A program made the position numbers and the translations under genes. Of a DNA stretch of 64,000 bases, positions 1 through 12,103 are shown one piece after another. This DNA is from Liolophura sinensis (lineage: Eukaryota > Mollusca > Polyplacophora > Chitonida > Chitonidae). The DNA is taken from assembly GCF_032854445.1 (NCBI RefSeq), contig NC_088295.1, positions 59,937,249 to 60,001,248 of the forward strand. Reading direction: 5' to 3'. Every line of letters begins with the position of its first letter. Within the stretch, counting starts at the first letter, position 1. The notes beneath the pieces were generated by a model. It worked only from the letters and a program-made list of their open reading frames with translations. It was not told the DNA's origin and searched no databases.

Positions 1-419
1 AGCTATATATATAATTATAATACATAATTAAATAATTAACTTTAAATAAATTATTATTACATATAATTTACTCTTTACAGTGCAGTCGGTGTATAATTAT
101 ATAATCTGTGCCCTTGGAATTTAACAAAGAATTAAACATACAAAAATGTGAAAGAAAAATGAACTGCATAATATACATCGTCGAAAAAAAGGCAGCTGAA
201 ATGCTTACGATGCTGTTTTCTTTTTTCGAATTCTACAGGCAAAAATTTACAACTTCCGTCAATTTGATTTCAATTTCTATCAAAGTGTAAAAATACTTCA
301 TCAATTTTCTAGGAACTTGAAACTGCTCAGGTCAGGGAGTCAGGGGATCCACGCTTTTTATTTTGATATCATATATAGTCCATTTCTCCCCATCCTCTCC
401 TTATTTCTTCCCGAATCTT
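1..419. other. AT-rich non-coding DNA
   Basis: Very AT-rich leader of the window. The only open frame (108-290, 60 codons) starts without a recognisable family motif and has the low-complexity composition expected by chance. I see no repeat boundary or gene here. Confidence 0.5.
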
Positions 420-605
420 TTTTTTTTTTTGATTGGTGAAAACCAGGGTACCCAATGTCAACTTGTCCCTTTTGCAGGTACCTAATAATGCTTCTTGCTT
501 AAAGCCACAGCCGAAGAAGCGAGAGCTGGATTCAGATACGCGACTTCATTGGTTAAAGGCCTGTCATGCGCAGTGAGCCATATCCTTAACCACGTCTCGC
601 CCTTT
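420..605 (-). mobile_element. SINE family C, diverged copy
   Basis: Read on the minus strand, this begins with a tRNA-like head. A box-B-like GAATCCAGCTCTCGC is followed by TTCGGCTGTGGCTTTAAG, then TTGGGTACC and a CACCAATCAAAAA tail. The same ordered blocks recur on the plus strand at 54305-54528, so I call both one SINE family. The poly-T at 420-430 is the reverse of its A-rich tail. The copy is old: the head is degenerate and I could not define a target-site duplication. Confidence 0.55.
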
Positions 606-1462
606 TCCACAATGTGAATACATATACTTATTTTTACCTGTATATGTAGACTTATATACATACTTCTACTGAAAGCAAACCTACTAACAGTAGGCTACTA
701 AGTCCAGGTGGTCAATTTTCCCTGGAATAATCTTAAAGTGATGAGATAGCCTACACCAAGTATATATGGTTTGTGATCTTCGTAATTCTATCTTGTAGTG
801 TTAAAACGGCTAAGTGGAACAGCAGGCTTTAAAACCAAGCAGCACCGGATTTTAATCCTTTATCCAAATTGTGGTTGGCCCATACATTTATGTACCTGTG
901 CTATATACAGAGCCACTGAACAATTACTGTACATAAGCTAAAATTTTGCCTTTGTCTAACTTTTGCCGAGTTGTGGGAGTTACATTTCGTGCTTTAAGGT
1001 TTTGTTTATATACAGGAAGTAAAATGATATCTACCCGGGGAAAATGTAAACTTCAGCCACGAAAGTAATATTTTATGGCCTTTTTTTGCCTGTAAATCTG
1101 TATTTTGGGAGATGAATTTTTAGGACAAATACAGTATCGTGCGTCAATTGTCAGGATCTGTGCGGTATTATATTGTGTCCCACTTATGACTCGTTAGACA
1201 TACCGCTATACCTAGACATCCCACCTAGACACAACAGATCGTTGAGCGCAGTTCTATACAAACCACAAAGCTTCCCGCGTTGTTCGTGTGTTGTTGATGT
1301 TCAAAATTGACGTGTTAAATTTCCAGGCATGATTTCGAATTTATTTATTTATTTGTGGTTATATTTATTGACACTCATTGAACAAAGCCGCTTTGAGACT
1401 GGGCTTTCTGTATAGCTACTAAATTATCAACTGATTACTTTCAAGTATTCTTGTCACAGCGT
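606..1462. other. non-coding DNA, nothing recognised
   Basis: No open frame of note, no repeat structure I can delimit and no RNA gene. It is probably intergenic or an upstream intron of the gene whose exon starts at 4796. Confidence 0.4.
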
Positions 1463-1972
1463 CACAAAAAAAAACTTGTGTTGAGATGTGTTGACATCTA
1501 ACACAACATCTTGTGTTGTTTTCATTCAACACAGAATTGTGTTACCCCAACACAAACGTGTCAAATAATGTGACGGCTACACATGTTATAAAATAATAGA
1601 ACACAAGCCTGTGTTGAACCAAAATGAGTTCATTTATGCAATGCAACAAAGACTTGTATATTTTGCAACACTTATTGTGTATAGCATCCAACACATCTTT
1701 TGTTTAATTCTTTCAATACAAGACTTTGTGCTAATTCAACACAAGATAAGGTTGTTCAAATATGACACAAGCCTTATTGGAAAGAACACAAGATAAGATT
1801 GTTCAAATATGACACAATCCTTACTGGAAAGAACACAAGATAAGATTGTTCAAATGTGACACAATCCTTAGTGGAAAGAACACAAGATAAGGTTGTTCAA
1901 ATATGACACAATCCTTATTGGAAAGAACACAGGTTTGTGTTCACACAACACAGTACAAGTGTTTTTTGTGTG
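1463..1972. mobile_element. foldback/MITE-like element with internal 47-bp tandem array
   Basis: The left end (CACAAAAAAAAACTTGTGTT, 1463-1482) and the reverse complement of the right end (1942-1972) match imperfectly over about 30 bp. The inside is crowded with ACACAA/TTGTGT hexamers in both orientations. It also holds a regular array (1739-1926). Inverted ends enclosing a short tandem array resemble the pearl/HINE-like non-autonomous elements described from bivalves; that link is by architecture only. The open frame at 1611-1796 is a by-product of the repeat. Confidence 0.55.
1739..1926. repeat. 47-bp tandem repeat, four units
   Basis: Units begin at 1739, 1786, 1833 and 1880, each opening with ACACAAGATAAG and ending with TGGAAAGA. 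The spacing is exactly 47 bp. Units differ by a few substitutions only (for example GCCTTATT versus TCCTTACT), so the array is young or homogenised. Confidence 0.9.
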
Positions 1973-3645
1973 TTATGGGGTTAATTGAAATTCATTGTTT
2001 GAGGTGACCACAGGGCTGTGAAAATATTAATTGGGATTTATTCAAAGCCACATTAGATTGGATTGGATAAGCCATCTGAATTTACATAAGTACCGGTAGA
2101 GTAATTGGCATTGACTGAGAGCCAGAATGGATTAACTACTGAGTTATGAACAGATTATTTCGGGTTATTATATAACTAGTGTACAGACCTCATGTCTATA
2201 AGGCTAGATTTATTTTATAGCTAGAGAGCTGTACCGCCAATCACGGTTATTTAACTGGGCTATGTAGTGACTTGGTACTTCCCCCGTCTTCTGATTCACC
2301 AGCCTATACTTGTAGCCTACATGCAGTTTGTTTGCAGTCTATTATTTGGCCGTCACGACTTATGAATCATATGAAACTGTGAGAAATGGGCTATTTTATG
2401 AAATATATGAAGGTAACAAGAGGATTTTGATACCCCGTACCATATTTATTTAATAAGACTATATTTACTAAATACAATCATATATTACTGTATAGACCTT
2501 CACTCGCTGCTTGTTCCACTGGAATTTCCAGGTCCTTGTGACGATTTAAAATCAACATTCCAGAATGAAAACAAAACTGGCACTTATATGCATTAACACG
2601 GTCATATACATCAATGGGTGGCTTCTGCTATAACATTTAAAATTTTGAGGTACGGCATAAGTCCGCGTTCGTAATACCCGTCGATCCGGTATTTGCATGT
2701 GCACACACTGTGTCGTGACGAGAAGCTATCGAAAAAAAAAAAAAGCAATAAATAAAAGAAAGTAAGACAGACTTGGTCTTTCAGCTGTTCAGCGGGGAAA
2801 TTCGCTACGATATGAGGTAAGGTTGTAACTAGAATAGCGGTGTATGTGTCCTGTGAGAGTGGACCACCCGTTAGCCTGTTTTACAAGGGAATAAGCTCAC
2901 AAGGAAATCGGCAAGCAAGCTCCTGAGCTTGCGGTGTGTGTCAGTAGCACCGATTAAGCTAGTCCATCGGGATGGATTCACTGTGCTATTTTAAAATTGC
3001 ACACTCAGTCCATCTAGATGGACGACGAGTAGGCCTACCGCGATGGCTGGCAGGTAGGAGTCAGATACACCAAGATACATGTATGTAAATAATACCGAGT
3101 CACAGCGTCACAACCTGCATGTACTACGAGTTTGTGTGCGTGAGTCAGTCATGTCGCCAGTAGGCCTATCGTAGCAGGCATAACTTGTCTTTCAAAGTAA
3201 ATTAATACGGAAACGAAATTTTGCAGTTATACTAATTTATGGCTAAACGACCGTAGGGTCAAGAAACATTTAAATGACGTCGTAAGCGCTTTAGTAGTCC
3301 AGGATTTTAAACATGTAGTCTGTCGTCAGCCCACCTTAGATTGCAAAGCCTTGCACATGATTTAGAAAGACATGTAACTTTAATGACGAGTGATGTATTG
3401 TATCAGTGCTGGGATTAAGGAATAGGCCTACTATCTGATCTCAGATCAGTGCTAGACTGTCATAGTTCCATTTGAAGTGGGTAAAATACCAAAACTTCAC
3501 CTGCACAGCTAAGCTGCAGTAAATATGCTAAATCCAGCACATAATGTTAGTGTTCTCATGGAAACCAAGACAGTTGTTTTTATCACTCCATGTAGAATAA
3601 GGAGCAGTGCACTTGACCTCTTATTAATCATATTTTTTTTATTTA
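1973..3645. other. non-coding DNA, nothing recognised
   Basis: No credible coding frame, SINE or tandem array was found. The open frame at 3525-3722 runs straight into the TA microsatellite that follows and is not a gene. Confidence 0.4.
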
Positions 3646-3646
3646 C

Positions 3647-3651
<5 letters not shown>

Positions 3652-3709
<58 letters not shown>
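3652..3709. repeat. TA dinucleotide microsatellite
   Basis: An almost uninterrupted run of alternating T and A, close to 29 dinucleotides. Confidence 0.95.
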
Positions 3710-3711
<2 letters not shown>

Positions 3712-4548
3712 ATCAAGTTTGAGATTTTTGTCTCATGTGGTATGGGCTGCGTATCGCTGAAAATGTATTGGTTTAAAAATGAACAGATAAAAGCACAAAT
3801 GGAAGGACATTCAAAGATAATCCCATCAATAATATGTTTAAGAGATAAAATTGTCTTATGGTAGATTTTTTTTTGTGCTATTGTGATCCTGCCTGATGTA
3901 CGTGTTAATTTTGCGATCTAAAATGGCATTGAGCAGACTTTGTTATTGACCACATAAAAGGTTTCTTTCCAGTTAGTTAACAAGATTTATTTGCTTAGAT
4001 TCTCATGAAGCAATACTTGTAGCTGCAACCGTCTAGAGTCGTTTGGCATAATGGATATCAAGGGACACAACCCGTGTGACCGGAACATTTTGAAACGGAT
4101 TACTACTGTATTGTGATTATCTCCCTTTGTCTTACATTTTGATGTAAATTTGTATTCATATGTATATTAATTGTGTGAGCCATTTGCTTGATGAGCTACA
4201 AGTATTTTTTAAAAAGTATTCCCCATATTAAGGCAGTTTCAAAGAAACCCCAAATCATAGTCCTGATTGATGTTGAAGACTGCACTCAAGAACTTTTTAA
4301 CTGATGTGATGGTGGTTTATGGTTTATGGGTGGAGGAAACTGCAGCACCCTGAGTAAACTACCCAGCTTGGTCAGGTACCTGATAAGGCAATAATGTCCC
4401 ACTCACTGCAGTAAAACTACGCAAACTTACTGGTCAAAGGTCTGACCTTCAGAGCGAACAATTGCTTTAAGGTCCCTCTTGCAAACAGTTGAAAGAAAGG
4501 ACAAAAGCTGATGTAACTGAGGAATTTGTTTATGTTCTGTGTTTCAGG
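3710..4548. other. non-coding DNA upstream of the first glycosyltransferase-like exon
   Basis: No coding frame. Near its end lies TTCTGTGTTTCAG (4536-4548), a pyrimidine tract with AG that could act as a 3' splice site. If it is used, the next coding exon has a spliced 5' untranslated part and the promoter lies further upstream. Confidence 0.35.
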
Positions 4549-4795
4549 TCCTGTGGAATGAAGAGGGAAGACCACTGGCTTAACACAGAGAATTAGATGC
4601 TTTAAGACAAATTCTCAATTTTTACTACATGTAGATTTTAATAACTCCATTCCTTCTACACAGAGGGACATGCACAGGATTTTGTGACATGCATAGATAA
4701 GTAGGGTACATATAGATATTAAATTTAATGTTTCTTTAGCTTATACATATATACAGCGACATAACTTTGCTTGATTTACAAGACAGCTGACAAAA
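4549..4795 (+). other. possible 5' untranslated part of the exon at 4796
   Basis: The segment follows a splice-acceptor-like TTCTGTGTTTCAG and runs to the ATG at 4796 without another obvious donor. That would fit a 5' UTR joined to coding sequence in one exon. The splice site is predicted by eye only. Confidence 0.3.
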
Positions 4796-5120
4796 ATGCC
4801 TAGAATTCGACTTTTGCAAAAAAGGGGGATAATTTTAATTATATTTTTTCTCAGTTTTTTAACTTATTGGGTTATAAACAAGAATTTGTTTGTGAGAACA
4901 TCCTGGAGCAGGCCATTTGTTAAGCCTGAAGAGCCTCTCATTGATCATGGACATGTGCTTCTGAAGAATGACATAGCTGCCAGGCGAATTCGTTCAATTC
5001 TGGAGAGGGAGTTCAGCCAGAATCGCAATTTGTCCTGGTTCAAATTTGCGGACTTAGAGAAGTCTAGAAGTGATGCTGCGAGGAAAAGTCTACCTTTGTG
5101 CCCAGATGTTCCCCCTGTTT
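4796..5120 (+). CDS. first coding exon of a putative type II Golgi glycosyltransferase (paralogous exon 1 of 3)
   Basis: Encodes 108 residues plus one base. The start codon has A at -3. Residues 1-10 form a basic cytoplasmic tail and 11-27 a hydrophobic membrane anchor. A short luminal stem follows, with one N-glycosylation site (NLS, about 78). The exon closes with Leu-Cys-Pro-Asp-Val-Pro-Pro-Val at 101-108. A GTGAGT donor begins at 5121 and leaves phase 1. Residues 55-69 match 10 of 15 residues of the exon at 30867 (N-D-I-x-A-x-R-I-x-S-I). A C-P-x-x-P-P motif after an anchor and stem is where beta-1,4-galactosyl/GalNAc transferases enter their catalytic domain. I infer that family; the catalytic part is not visible here. 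The frame runs on to 5161 only by reading into the intron. A possible acceptor at 4548 suggests the exon begins at 4549. Confidence 0.6.
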
Positions 5121-5824
5121 GTGAGTACCAAGAACTTGTTGTATTTTATGTGAACATTTGATGTTGTGTCTCCCTTAAATCTCCACATTTACTGCAGGGG
5201 TTTAATTGGAAAAAAGACTTTTTGGGTTCATGAGCAAACCCAGATTTACAAAAATGGCTGCACAGGTAAACTCTTTTCATTGCACTGCCAGTGAACTGTC
5301 TTGATATATTTTGCAAGAATTATCGCAGTCTACACCTAAATGTCTCTTATTTAGAGTGATACTGATCCTTGAACAAGGAAGAATAGTTTCATTTTAGCTC
5401 TTCTGAAAAGTTTCTGCATGCTATTGTCCAGCTTATGCAGAACTGACTGTAGCTAACAGGAAGTTTTCCTCTCACAGTGCAATGGTTTCCTGATGATCTT
5501 CATCATGGCGGCAACAAATTTTGTATGGCTGATGTAAAATTATCAGTCAAATAAAGATAGAACTTTCGTACATGTGTATCTTGTATGGCAACCATGCAAC
5601 CATGGTGAGGCACATAATTGCTGTAGGGCTACAAGTTAGGCAAAATATTGTTAACATGCCTAGTAATATCCCATTGGTTTGGTAGTTGTTTACTTGTAGT
5701 GGGCTGTTAGAATGGTAGCTGTTTGCCTGGCAGTCTTCTATAAGCGTGGTAATAAGGAACAAGTGGCATACATGCCTTCCAGAACCTTTAAATAGTTTAG
5801 TGGAAGCACCCTGTTTTCAGATTT
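5121..5824. other. intron or 3'-flanking DNA
   Basis: Begins with the GTGAGT donor of the preceding exon. I looked in the following sequence for a second exon with the family's signature (a VAIIIPFRNR-type or WGWGGED-type run) and saw none. Confidence 0.4.
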
Positions 5825-6574
5825 TCACCAGATGGGCTGGACAACCCGTTTATGGGCATACATGATAGTAATCAATGCACTATGTTCCGTTTTAATGTTT
5901 ACCCCTGACTTTTTGCTCACAAGATCAGGAAAAGCACAGTCTTTCAGTTTGTCCGATGTTGGTCCAATAGGATTTTTTGGAAATGGAGCAAAGTAGACTA
6001 TTGAGTGTATTGAAGCAACAATTCTGAATGGTTTCTCACCAGGAAGTTTGATTTGAACAGAGGGTTGACTTTGTCTACAATAGATATTGGAGAAACTACA
6101 CAAACCGGTGCCAGATTTTAGGAAAAGATAAAACTCTCCACGCTGTTCGAGAAAATGGTATTTCTAAAAGATGCGAAGTCTGTTGTCTCAAGCCATTGGA
6201 GGAACCCGCTTCTTACAAAAGACATGTTTGTTCAAGACCAAACAAGCGAAGACTATTGAAAGCACAGACATTAAACCCCACATAATATTGCCACAAGCCT
6301 CCCACTATACAAGACAAAGAATCTTGACCCCATGCATTAGACCTTTCATCCATGCAGGTTTTCACGTTTGTGCCTGACGCTGTGTCCGTGACTCTGCAAG
6401 TAGTGAGGTCAAACAGCACCATCTTTGTGATTCGAGCGTTCGGAAGACATTGATGTGATATTTAGCATGCGTGGTCATCGGCAAAGCATCAGTGGAAGTC
6501 AAGACTATACCTTGTTGAAAGGAATCAAAGAACTCCGAACGTTGAAGACCGCTGTTGAAATGGTTTAGCAGCAT
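5825..6574 (-). pseudogene. unidentified decayed coding remnant
   Basis: Three minus-strand open frames follow one another (6362-6574, 6213-6422, 5825-6103), separated by frame changes. Their composition is protein-like (for example WGQDSL, GGLWQYY and FPKNPIGPTSDKL) rather than low-complexity. I do not recognise a family. A broken transposon or retrogene is the likeliest reading, but no catalytic motif is visible and chance open frames cannot be excluded. Confidence 0.25.
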
Positions 6575-6837
6575 TTCCTGATGTCTTTGCTATATTTCGC
6601 TCGTCTTCTTGTCGTAGAATACATGTGCTGCTGTTTTACTGAGATACTGCGCACTGATCAAAGCAGTTACCGTAAACTCTCAACAATTTGAAGGTATAGG
6701 TATAGATGCAGTTTGAATAATAGGCCTAATTCTTAACATTTTGACGACTAAAGTATGTTGTTCAGGTAGGGGGCAATCGGCACATTGACTTCGCAGAGGT
6801 TACATAGGAATGCGGTGTAAAATGCATTTAGTGTAAA

Positions 6838-6955
6838 ATGAGAACAGCTGCGATAGTGTGGTAGTTGGAAAGTAGTCACACGCAATCGGTAAAAGACGGC
6901 CTCTTGTCAGTTTACCTGTTAGAGTTTTATTCTAACTGTTGATGTAAACGATACG
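6838..6955 (+). repeat. dispersed repeat family D, copy 1
   Basis: Contains the family core (GATAGTGTGGTAGTTGG, then GTCACACG, CGGCCTCTTGTCAGTTTACC and TTTTATTCTAACTGTT). The same ordered blocks occur at 28880-29010, 43798-43968, 48385-48525 (reversed) and 54045-54175. A short version lies inside each copy of the large triplication. Class unknown: I see no coding sequence or clear inverted ends. Confidence 0.65.
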
Positions 6956-7612
6956 TCATTACTGCAACCACATAGACCTACTAAAGAAATCGCCTTTTGC
7001 TTCGAGTGACACTCAGATTAACGTGTTAATAAAAAATCTTTGAACCAGTCAGCAAGCATTAAATTTAATGATTTATATCATATCACCTTGGTTGAGGCTA
7101 CCAAGATGAAAGGCTGTTGATTGGGCGAATAAAGCGGGTAATGTCTCCAGTCTTGCTTTACTGGAAACCATTCAACATATTAAAAGGCCAAGCGGATCTT
7201 TATACAGACATCAATTAACTCAGGATTAGGAAGGATGTACGAGGGCCTTTGGTAATAAAGAGTTGGTTCCAACCGGTGACAAAATGGGATTGGGCATTTT
7301 TATAGGAGAAGCCTTGGTGATATTGCGTACCTACTATATCTCGGGCGTCATGAAATCGAGAAACAGAGCACTTCCGTCACTGCACTGGTCGCCTGATTTA
7401 ATGTGGTTGGTAAACACAGATAATTGACATTTTCACAAGGGCTGTGATCAAGTGGGGTGAGGGTCTCTACATGCGAAGTCTGACAACTGCTGAATCCACG
7501 GCAAGGTTTGATTTACAGATCTACTTCCACTTGACAAATGAGGTGAACTACTGATTTGTGTATGTATATGTGTGTGGGTGTGTAAAAGTCCCCATCGCAT
7601 TCAAGTGGGCTT
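6956..7612. other. non-coding DNA, nothing recognised
   Basis: No gene or delimited repeat. A TG-rich patch at 7555-7585 precedes the SINE. Confidence 0.4.
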
Positions 7613-7624
7613 TCGTACACTCAA

Positions 7625-7973
7625 TGGTAGAGCGTCCGCCCTGGACCGGTAGATCCAGGATCAATCCTTGATCGAGTCACAGCTAAGACTTTAAAAGAGG
7701 AAGTTGTAACTTCCTCACTTGGCGTTCAGCATGAAGGGGATAGTGCAACGACTGGTTGACCCGTATCAGTATAATGGCTCGGGCGGGGCGGGGCGGCTTA
7801 CTTGCCTTCGGTAGGTCGTCTCAGTGAAGCAGCACTGAATAAAAGAGCGGTGGAAATCCGTCCTGCAACAAGGAGTCACATTACACTTACATGCACCCTA
7901 AGGATTCCTTCTTGGTGATATGACTGAAAAATTGTTGAGTACGACGTTAAACCCCAAGCACTCACTCACTCAC
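7625..7973 (+). mobile_element. SINE family B, 5'-truncated copy
   Basis: A tRNA-like head (GGTAGAGCGTCCGC, then box-B-like GGATCAATCC) is followed by a body with AGAGGAAGTTGTAACTTCC. It then has GGCTCGGGCGGGG and the conserved GACTGAAAAATTGTTGAG, GACGTTAAACCCC and a CTCA-repeat tail. It is flanked by a perfect 12-bp direct repeat, TCGTACACTCAA (7613-7624 and 7974-7985). About 20 bp of the head are missing compared with the copy at 45412. Full copies occur at 37640 and 45412 and a reversed one at 35823. Confidence 0.9.
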
Positions 7974-7985
7974 TCGTACACTCAA

Positions 7986-10767
7986 ATAGAAAAGCAATTG
8001 CCCATTATTTATTATTTGCTGTTGGGGACCTCAGCGTGTGGACAAAGGTTTGTGTACTCAGGAGGAGCCTTTGATAATAATTACGTACAAGTGGAATATT
8101 AAATGTCTGTATAAATCGCGCATTGAGGTGACATCAGTCATTGCCGTGATATATTGTGTCTCCCTCTTCAGATGTGTGGCACGGTGTTATGGTTAGAGCA
8201 GTCGTTTATTCCTTAATTCCCAGCGTTGGAGGGTAGGCCATGTAGAGATAAAACATTTGTCTTCCATGCATGCGTTTTGCTTCCTTTCGTTTTCTGGTAT
8301 ATATACTATGAGTTTAATATATATCAACATGATATGGCTGAGATGTTGCAGACGTGGAGTTACGATTTAATCATTCATCCATAAAATGGACACTGGTATA
8401 GATATTTCTTCCGGTGATTATTTCACAGAAAAGGTCGAAAACCTGTATATATCGTGGTATATATCTTTATGGAAATAATTAAAATCAGTTATAACCATTT
8501 CCAAAACTCTGATATCGAGGCAGCACAATGATATTGAGGCATAACAAGTACACTGGGAGACAACAGTTATGGAAGATAAATTATTTCGTCCCTTTAGTTT
8601 GTCAGATGCTTGAAGCTAGGCTCCGGAACAGACAATCGTATACCAGCGGTCAACCAAAATGGACGTTCTTGGCCAATAATCGCAAGACCAATTTCTCTCA
8701 GGATGTCAAACGACACTGTTACCTTGTGAGTTCCAAAGGCCGTGTGAGGACGTCTCCTTCTTTTCAAGAAAAGTGGACTCTGAGACGTCACCACATGTTG
8801 CAGCAGAGCGAAGCTTTATTTGTGGTTAGAACGTGCCTAGTAATTGTGGTTCATAGTTGCGCATGGTGACAGATCGTAACGTCATGCGTTACCATGGTAA
8901 TTGTACACCAAGCCACATGTGTAATTGTGGATACGGTCACAGTGGAAAATGTGGACACTGCGCTTAATGTTTTTCTTTAAAACCAGTGACTTGATAGAGT
9001 GTACGTGTTATATTTTTCCTTCTCTCTGTAGATGGATAGAAATCTAGTACATGGCACAATGAAGTTTAATTTCTTAACTTTGTTAGAATCAGAATTTCAG
9101 GAGTAATAACGAGACCGGAAGGCATTTTTTTCACTCCCCGTTGAATGAAAACAATATTTCTGTTGCACTTGATCTCTGTGTGCGATATTGTTTTTATTTT
9201 TTACATTGACAATTTCGTCTGCATAGTATGAATTGACACATTCATAATGTCCACTATTCCCAGTCGTCTGATAAGCAAAGGTATTCAATAATTGTCAAAA
9301 AGCACTTAAAGGCTGGAATGAAATATAGATATTTCGCATTGATATCAATAATAAATGGCGATATTTCGCATCAGCCTTTCCTTCCGCCAATTGATAGTAC
9401 AGGTTGGCTGTGTGTTGCAGGGGAAGCCATTGATCTATGAGGCAGACAGTTTTGTGTAAGTGAATGAAAGTTCTCTGATTTCAGCACGTATGGTATACAT
9501 CCATCGTATAGTCTCGACTAGTCCATCGATTACGAGGGGCTGTCACGTGAAGCTTGGCCAAAGGGCTCCTAGCCAATCATGTGGCATGGATTGTTGCATC
9601 TGTTTTTTGGTCGTCGACAAATTACTCCCAGATGAATTCTGTCCTATTGTTTTGTCTGGTCAGCACACAGTACATTATTCAACATTTCTGTCGTCCCCTA
9701 TGTTGGGCGAATCTTCTAGACACGAATTGTCCGGTGGAAAACATGGTTTATGGGATCTAGAAGTGAACGTGACCGGGATGGTCGAAGAATCTAAATTCTG
9801 GGCCGACCGTTTTTGCCAGCGAGACACCAAAGTTGTCTACAAAACTGGCTCTATTCTCCTGCATGTTAATTCCCCTCTCAGTGGTGTCAAATCAAGCGTT
9901 TCTTATCAACGTTTCTGTCATATCTTATCACAAGTGCTGAAGTCCTCTTAGAACCGTGACAGTCGTTCCAATCATGTGAGCGAGCTGTCCGCAAGTCCCC
10001 AGACGACCCACAGTCCCAGCCCGGGAAAGCTTGCCTGGACTTTGGCGGGAAACCAGAAAATCTTCAACGCCGACGATTTGCCTGAGGGGTTAATCTCCAT
10101 GGTAATATGGCTAGCGCGATTTATTTGCGAGCTGTCTCCTCGATTGGTGCCAAGGAAATCCCATGATTTAAGAGAGTTTGATGACCGCAAGTAATCTCTA
10201 TGCCTCCACTTGCACAGCGCGTGCCTCAATAAACTCGCACCAATGCCATCTAAAATGGACTGGATTCGATTTTGGCTTTGAAGTCATTTACTGAGTGCCA
10301 GCTTTTCGAAAGACATCAACTTCTGTACATACAGATCTTTGTGCGGTTTACATAATTAGTTTAGTAAGGAGATAACTTGTGCGACCGCAGCATGTTTGCT
10401 AATCTGTAGCAGCTGAATGGTGATACAGTAATACAAGTCTGCCTTTCATTCCCACCATCACCTTTGCCGCACTATAACGCCCAAGTATTTGTAAAACATT
10501 CGGTAAAACATACAGTGTCCTCGTATGTGTTCACAAAGCTGGACGATTCACACGATGTGCTTGTCATCACCTTTCATAAAAAATTTCCGAATTCAGAAAT
10601 GGTATGCATGTACGAGTATACAGTGTTGACTTTGGCCTCTCCTATATTTAATTGTCGGAATGTTATATTTGCTTTTTTTCTTTGAAACACGTGATTAAAC
10701 TGGCTTCATGAGCATGGAATTGGTGGGGTGGTGAGGGTTGGATGTATCTGAAAGTATGTGTTTTGTG
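7986..10767. other. unique DNA without recognised genes
   Basis: The two longest open frames (8528-8869 and 9460-9951, both plus) show no signal peptide, domain motif or homology that I recognise. Both overlap open frames on other frames or strands, so I do not call them genes. Nothing identifies a SINE or tandem array. The right edge at about 10768 is the left breakpoint of the large tandem triplication. Confidence 0.4.
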
Positions 10768-11012
10768 CCATGAGCATTATACCGGGAGCAACAAAGGGAT
10801 GAAGCGAATGCAAGAATCTGTTCATTATTTATGCCTGATTTTGAGGAATCTACTAATCTCCTCATTCTATAAGGAGCTGTATACAGAAAATACACAAGAT
10901 GAGTTCCACACACTCACATTGTTTGTAACAAATTTGCACGGATGCTTTAATGTGTAACCTTGTATACATCATCTTTATGTACCTACTCTTTTTTCTGTAC
11001 CTATTCCAATTC

Positions 11013-11173
11013 CTTGCCTGTGTTTCATCTCCGTCGGTCTGTCAGCAACCTGAGGTTGGCCGTTGTGCCTCGGGCTCTACACGGTTTCCTTCCACAATAA
11101 TGCTGGCCGCCGTCGTATAAGTGAAATATACTCGAGTACGGCGTTAGGCACAATAAATTAAGTAAGTAAATGA
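11013..11173 (+). mobile_element. SINE family A, 5'-truncated (in triplication copy 1)
   Basis: Only the 3' half is present: CTCCGTCGGTCTGTCAGCAACCT, the CATAATGCTGGCCGCCGTCG-like block, GTGAAATATACTCGAGTACGG and a TAAGTAAATGAA tail. The tRNA-like head is missing. Copies in the second and third units lie at 14874-15036 and 18749-18821, the last cut by the 782-bp deletion. Confidence 0.85.
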
Positions 11174-11582
11174 ATAATGAACACATGTGTACGAGACTGT
11201 GCTCATGTGTTTTTTGAGAGTAGAAAAAGGTTTCGCAAGTGAATGTAAAACAATATCCTGCTGGAATAGTCCTACATTTCAGCACCAAAAGTGACCTTGA
11301 TTTGCGTATAAAATACATTTATTTAGGGCTTATACAGTAGATGGCGGTTTATGCTTCGATCTGTTGATTTGTACAACCTAAAGCTTTGCTGTGGCAGGAT
11401 ACAGTGTGCGTGACGGCACTACTTGCCCTGTCAAAGTCCCCAGGCTGTTCCGTATCGACTACTAGAATGATATCAGCGATAGTTATGTATTGGCATGAAA
11501 CTATATGCTAAAGGTTAACTTCATCCCGTGGGCTACCCAATTTTGTAACTGCTGAATTGCTACAAATGCGAGACGACACGCA

Positions 11583-11648
<66 letters not shown>
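11583..11648. repeat. TA microsatellite in triplication copy 1
   Basis: Alternating TA run of about 33 dinucleotides. The matching run in copy 2 is slightly shorter, and copy 3 has lost it. Confidence 0.95.
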
Positions 11649-11649
<1 letters not shown>

Positions 11650-12103
11650 TTACATACATGTATGTGTCGAGAATGGAGTGGTAAGATGTGGCTTGTCAGA
11701 GCTGAAACCGTCCCAGGCTGCGTGGTGTAGATTCAGTCGATGCGCCCTTCCGGCCTGTCCATCAAAAACATCCATTTGACCATTCATTAGCAATCTAATG
11801 CACTGTGGGGAAGTCACACCTTTTAGCCACATACATGTTAAGATTTTCTGTGACATTGTGGCTTTACAACCACTTTTGCCGAGAATCGAATGGAAAATAT
11901 TGGTATTCTGGGAATGAGTGGTCCGACGCTGAACCTGCAAAACCGCCTCTATCTGTTGACATTAGCCACTTTTGTGATCGATCCCAGTTTTTTTTATGAG
12001 TGTAGCCGTGACATGAACACACTTTGTTCCTAACGAAGGAGGATAAATCGCTCATTCAAGTGTCTGAATCGTACATTGAAGTGTCTAAATCATACATTCA
12101 ATA

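Noticed and set aside
9460-9951. 163-codon open frame as a gene
   Set aside because: No motif, signal peptide or splice context, and another frame is open across the same stretch.
10707-10740. WWGGE-like translation recalling the WGWGGED motif of beta-4-galactosyltransferases
   Set aside because: The frame is closed by a stop two codons before and the flanking residues do not fit. The match is due to a TGG/GGT-rich run.
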